DNA from: Bacteroidota bacterium
GTDB taxonomy: Bacteria > Bacteroidota > Bacteroidia > Flavobacteriales > Crocinitomicaceae
Assembly (NCBI GenBank): GCA_029558435.1
Contig: JAKQEZ010000097.1
Location: 1 to 9,326, forward strand
DNA: 9,326 bases
Reading direction: 5' to 3'
Shown: positions 6,792 to 9,326 of the stretch, in pieces
Numbering within the stretch: the stretch's first letter is position 1
Layout of the letters: every line of letters begins with the position of its first letter
Notes under the pieces: model-generated
The model's database searches: none
Told to the model about the DNA's origin: nothing
The model's input: only the letters and a program-made list of their open reading frames with translations
Translations under genes and position numbers: made by a program

Positions 6792-6948
6792 TATTTGCAC
6801 ATGACGTTTGGTAGGGCGAAGCCACTTTTTGGCGAGAGAAAAACACAGAAAACCAACATGTCATACAGGTCAAATTCCCATAGCGGGTGAAAAAATTGAC
6901 CTGAACGCACCCGAAAACAAGGTAGGGCGAAACTAATAATTTACCAAA
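6792..6948 (+). promoter_or_regulatory. Leader of cassette 3 with hairpin and direct repeats
   Basis: CAGGTCAA (6866-6873) and TTGACCTG (6896-6903) form a perfect 8-bp inverted repeat with a 22-nt gap. GGTAGGGCGAA is directly repeated at 6810-6820 and 6921-6931, and AACGCACCC (6904-6912) recurs from other cassette leaders. The hairpin ends 45 bases before the first lipoprotein ATG, so it could be an operator or an mRNA structure. A good TAnnTTTG promoter is not visible; TAATTTAC near 6937 is too close to the ATG. Confidence 0.4.
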
Positions 6949-7416
6949 ATGAAAAGAATTGCTTACATCTTTATTTTATTGCTCTCTTCGATTTTGATTT
7001 TTAGTTCGTGCCATAAGGATTTAGATAATCCTTATCAAAGAACTGACGAAGAGGTTGTTATTAATCCTAAAATAGACATTGTTATCGGTTTTTACTTTAC
7101 TTGGGATGAGTGGGGGCGAAAAAAATACAATTGTCATGGAGCCGGTCTTTGTAGATTTAGGCTCGAAGCAATTGTAGTATCGATTGGCAAAAGCACACCA
7201 GTTAATATCAATGCCAAAGGCGACCTCTTTGTAGAAGTTCCGGTAGACGATGATTTAATTTTCGAAGACACGGAAAAAAACTTTTACATTGATGAGGACC
7301 TTTTTGCCCCCGCCCCCGACTCAAAAATTTATATGATACCAAAGGGTGTGTATAAATTTAATTCCTCTTTAGGAGAGAAAGGCGGAATTCTTCTCCCCCT
7401 AAAGACAATTGATTAA
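6949..7416 (+). CDS. Small putative lipoprotein of unknown function
   Basis: This 155-residue protein begins with a basic, hydrophobic signal (1-20) and a Bacteroidota-like lipobox ending SSC, so C21 should be lipidated and the protein anchored in an envelope membrane. The mature part has TWDEWGRKKYNCHGAGLC (51-68) with a cysteine pair (C62, C68), then an acidic strand-rich section VEVPVDDDLIFED (95-107) and APAPDSKIYMIPKGVY (120-135). It resembles uncharacterised Bacteroidota proteins carrying this W-G-R...C...GLC pattern, but I know no function. It is the first gene of cassette 3 and is followed by an intrinsic terminator. Confidence 0.75.
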   Translation: MKRIAYIFILLLSSILIFSSCHKDLDNPYQRTDEEVVINPKIDIVIGFYFTWDEWGRKKYNCHGAGLCRFRLEAIVVSIGKSTPVNINAKGDLFVEVPVDDDLIFEDTEKNFYIDEDLFAPAPDSKIYMIPKGVYKFNSSLGEKGGILLPLKTID

Positions 7417-7423
7417 TCCTTTC

Positions 7424-7462
7424 TACCCCAAGGGCGGTTACACCTCTCTTGGGGTATTTTTT
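7424..7462 (+). terminator. Intrinsic terminator after the first lipoprotein gene
   Basis: TACCCCAAG (7424-7432) pairs perfectly with CTTGGGGTA (7448-7456) across a 15-base loop, and six T residues follow (7457-7462). It starts eight bases after the TAA of the upstream gene, so the two lipoprotein genes of this cassette are probably transcribed separately. Confidence 0.85.
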
Positions 7463-7480
7463 AAACAATATTTATGTACC

Positions 7481-8098
7481 ATGAGAAAAACCAACCCATA
7501 CATTATCTTGCTTATTCTACAGAGTTGCATTATCACGAGAACACCCGGTTTTTATAGTGGTTATGACCGTTTGACGGAAAGGGAAAAGCAAAATATCATC
7601 TTCACAAACCCTGATGCAGACATCTGCAACCTGTCCAATGACAGGAATATTTATGCAATAACAGGAATACAGCTAAGGGCATGCATTGAAAGCAGAGATA
7701 AAGTCATTGTATATCACTGGACACCAAACTGTAGTAGCAGAGCCTGTTTTCCTCTTAAGACCATGCAAGATTATTCTACGAAAAAAGGATATCATCTGTT
7801 TGCTGTAGCCCGTTACTATGATTCTGAAAGGATGTTCGATGAAAACAGGTATCTAACAGACTCCCCCCTTTTTAGTGTTAATGAGGTGTACTACGAAACA
7901 AAATATTGCAATAAGTATGATCGTTTGTTTTTTAATAACTTGCTGTTAGGACAGAATACAAAAAAAGAAGATTTTTACAGTACTATTTTTATTTTTGACA
8001 ATGGTATTCTAGTTGGAACCTCTTCGGATGAAGAGATTCTTGAAGAGATTCAAGCAGAATCACTTAGACAAGTGGAAGAAAAGCAACTATGCCCATAA
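7481..8098 (+). CDS. Putative lipoprotein with thioredoxin-like segment
   Basis: The 205-residue protein starts with a short hydrophobic signal and lipobox LQSC, predicting lipidation at C16. Residues 73-114 (DKVIVYHWTPNC...) look like the beta-alpha core of a thioredoxin fold. The expected cysteine pair appears as C84-x4-C89 and not C-x2-C, so classical dithiol activity is uncertain; it may be a redox-inactive or structural relative. IFIFDNGILVG (169-179) fits the later strand. ATG 7481 is chosen because the longer frame from 7409 would translate through the terminator at 7424-7462. Its TAA (8096-8098) lies inside the GCCCATAAC core of the attC-like site, as is common for cassette genes. Function is unknown. 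Confidence 0.7.
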   Translation: MRKTNPYIILLILQSCIITRTPGFYSGYDRLTEREKQNIIFTNPDADICNLSNDRNIYAITGIQLRACIESRDKVIVYHWTPNCSSRACFPLKTMQDYSTKKGYHLFAVARYYDSERMFDENRYLTDSPLFSVNEVYYETKYCNKYDRLFFNNLLLGQNTKKEDFYSTIFIFDNGILVGTSSDEEILEEIQAESLRQVEEKQLCP

Positions 8099-8228
8099 CA
8101 AGCGGTAGGTTGCAGCTGGGTGTTGTGGCTTACCGTTTGTTTTTATACCTTTAGGGTGGTCTTTGTCGGCGGATGACGACGCACGCGCCGCCATCTAGCC
8201 GACAACCTACCGCTAAACCGTTACCTGC
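8091..8228 (+). repeat. attC-like recombination site between cassettes 3 and 4
   Basis: GCCCATAAC (8091-8099) is the exact reverse complement of GTTATGGGC, the 9-mer that opens this cassette at 6783-6791. AGCGGTAGGTTG (8101-8112) pairs perfectly over 12 bp with CAACCTACCGCT (8203-8214). An inner arm, TGTCGGC (8164-8170) with GCCGACA (8198-8204) and GATG with CATC, partly competes with the outer stem. Spacers between stem and cores are unequal (A against AAACC). The site ends with GTTACCTGC (8220-8228), read as the opening core of cassette 4. Length is about 138 bases. Self-complementarity and the cassette-specific 9-mer are seen directly. The integrase-site role is inferred. Confidence 0.72.
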
Positions 8229-8291
8229 AAACTTGACAGAACAGATTGGCATCCAGGTAAATAATTCAAAAATATTTAGATTGTACCGTGA

Positions 8292-8323
8292 TTGTGAAAT
8301 AAAAAATGTAAAAGCTATTTTTG
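8292..8323 (+). promoter_or_regulatory. Bacteroidota-type promoter for the Bro-N gene
   Basis: TATTTTTG (8316-8323) matches the TAnnTTTG -7 box exactly, and TTG (8292-8294) lies 21 bases upstream as the -33 element. Transcription should begin near 8330, about 14 bases before the ATG at 8344. This places a private promoter inside cassette 4 and supports the shorter start of the gene. Confidence 0.7.
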
Positions 8324-8343
8324 TAGAAAATGACCGAAATACT

Positions 8344-9165
8344 ATGAGCAATATCAAACTATTTGAGAGCAAGCAGATAAGAACTGTTTGGAATGAAAGC
8401 GACCAGAAATGGTATTTTGTAGTTGCGGATGTTGTTCAGGTATTGACTGACACTCCGAATCCAACTGATTATATAAAAAAAATGAGAAAGCGAGATGAGC
8501 AGCTTTCTAAAGGGTGGGGACAAATTGTCACCCCCCTTTCAGTTGAAACAGCGGGAGGAAAACAAAAACTTAATTGTGCTAATGCACAAGGACTTTTAAG
8601 AATTATTCAATCTATACCATCCCCGAAAGCAGAGCCTTTTAAATTATGGTTAGCAAAAGTTGGTTCTGAAAGACTTGAAGAAATTGAAAATCCAGAATTA
8701 GCAACTCAAAGAACACGAGAAATCTATAAACTGAAAGGATATCCTGACGATTGGATTGAAAAACGAATGCGTAGTATTGCAATTCGTGAAGAACTAACAG
8801 ATGAATGGAAAAACAGGGGGATTAAGGAACAAATTGAATACTCAATCTTAACCGCAGAAATCTCAAAAGCAACATTTGGCTTAACTCCCTCAGAATATAA
8901 AAGGTTGAAAGGGCTAAAAAGTCAGAATTTAAGAGACCATATGACTGACCTCGAATTAATTTTCTCTATGCTAGGTGAAGCATCAACAAAAGAAATAGTT
9001 GTAAATACAAACCCTCGAGGATTTATTGAAAACAAAAAAGCAGCAAAAGCGGGTGGGAAAATTGCAGGTGATGCTAGGAAACAACTTGAAATTAAATCAG
9101 GGAAAAAAGTAGTTTCAGAAGAGAATTACTTACCTGAATCCAAGAAGAAAAGAAGAAAAGAATAA
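8344..9165 (+). CDS. Bro-N domain protein, DinD-like
   Basis: The 273-residue protein has an N-terminal Bro-N domain (about 1-115), with VWNESDQKWYFVVADVVQVL (15-34) and the closing PFKLWLAKVGSERLEE (98-113). Bro-N is found in phage antirepressors and baculovirus BRO proteins and is thought to bind DNA. The C-terminal half (about 120-260), including ATFGLTPSEYKRLKGL (176-191) and GGKIAGDARKQLE (237-249), resembles the tail of DinD-like proteins of bacterial chromosomes. The tail is very basic (KKKRRKE). ATG 8344 is chosen over 8173 because the extra 57 codons would run through the attC-like site and the promoter at 8292-8323. A regulatory or anti-phage role is possible but unproven. Confidence 0.82.
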   Translation: MSNIKLFESKQIRTVWNESDQKWYFVVADVVQVLTDTPNPTDYIKKMRKRDEQLSKGWGQIVTPLSVETAGGKQKLNCANAQGLLRIIQSIPSPKAEPFKLWLAKVGSERLEEIENPELATQRTREIYKLKGYPDDWIEKRMRSIAIREELTDEWKNRGIKEQIEYSILTAEISKATFGLTPSEYKRLKGLKSQNLRDHMTDLELIFSMLGEASTKEIVVNTNPRGFIENKKAAKAGGKIAGDARKQLEIKSGKKVVSEENYLPESKKKRRKE

Positions 9166-9189
9166 ACAAGAAAGACGACAAATAAAAAA

Positions 9190-9326
9190 GTCGAGTAGGC
9201 AAGGGGGAATTTCACCCCCAAGCCTCTCACAGAACCGTACGTGAACCTCTCGATTACTCCCTTCGGTCGTGAGATCGCTTCGCATAGTTCATACGGCTCT
9301 TCTTAGTCCAAAACGGCTAAGGTCGA
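9190..9326 (-). mobile_element. Group II intron 3' end (domains V and VI), continues off window
   Basis: Read on the minus strand, domain V arms GAGCCGTATGAAC (9299-9287) and GTTCACGTACGGTTC (9246-9232) are present, with the catalytic AGC triad and a two-base CG bulge. Domain VI follows: GAGAGGC pairs with GCCT-A-CTC, leaving a single bulged A opposite 9196, seven bases from the end. The intron should end at ...CTCGAC, position 9190. The domain V apex is unusual: about 40 bases (9247-9286) replace the usual tetraloop. Upstream, 9326-9303 gives an open frame ending in TAA, possibly the tail of the maturase. The intron lies antisense, 25 bases after the Bro-N gene. Confidence 0.85.

Noticed and set aside
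7409..7480. Longer start of the thioredoxin-like lipoprotein at 7409
   Set aside because: It would translate through an intrinsic terminator and overlap the upstream gene. The start at 7481 gives a proper lipoprotein signal.
8173..8343. 57-codon N-terminal extension of the Bro-N protein
   Set aside because: It reads through the attC-like palindrome and a consensus promoter. The Bro-N domain begins right after ATG 8344.

Overview
The window looks like an accessory region of a Bacteroidota chromosome. Base composition is low in GC. Two promoters match the Bacteroidota TTG ... TAnnTTTG pattern (6397-6427 minus, 8292-8323 plus). Two short lipoproteins have the S-C type lipobox, and the IS3 and group II intron remnants fit the phylum.

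The most informative feature is its modular layout. At least three modules look like integron-type gene cassettes. A cassette starts with a 9-mer beginning GTT, and the reverse complement of that same 9-mer (ending AAC) recurs at its far end, at the head of a large imperfect palindrome resembling an attC site. Cassette 1 runs from GTTGTACGC (402-410) to GCGTACAAC (3576-3584). Cassette 3 runs from GTTATGGGC (6783-6791) to GCCCATAAC (8091-8099). Palindromes at 6649-6791 and 8091-8228 lie on the junctions. The 9-mers differ between cassettes and share only GTT/AAC, so this is a divergent attC-like system. No integrase is visible in the window.

Layout. 1-401: noncoding sequence with a GC-rich fragment and a hairpin. 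Cassette 1 (about 402-3601): a complete Eco57I-like type IIG restriction-modification enzyme. Its attC-like site is broken by a miniature IS3-family remnant (3602-3719). Cassette 2 (3720 to about 6782) has lost its left end. It holds the C-terminal third of a second type IIG enzyme and an opposing four-gene operon: Xre-Panacea antitoxin, RelE-like toxin, DUF2188 protein and a small zinc-ribbon protein. Cassette 3 (about 6783-8219): two small lipoproteins, the second with a thioredoxin-like segment, separated by a terminator. Cassette 4 (from 8220): a Bro-N/DinD-like DNA-binding protein. The 3' end of a group II intron on the minus strand (9190-9326, continuing beyond the window) follows it.

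The cargo is mainly defence and addiction functions, as in large chromosomal cassette arrays where toxin-antitoxin cassettes help keep the array. The attC-like interpretation rests on directly visible 9-bp matches and stems. The recombination mechanism is inferred.
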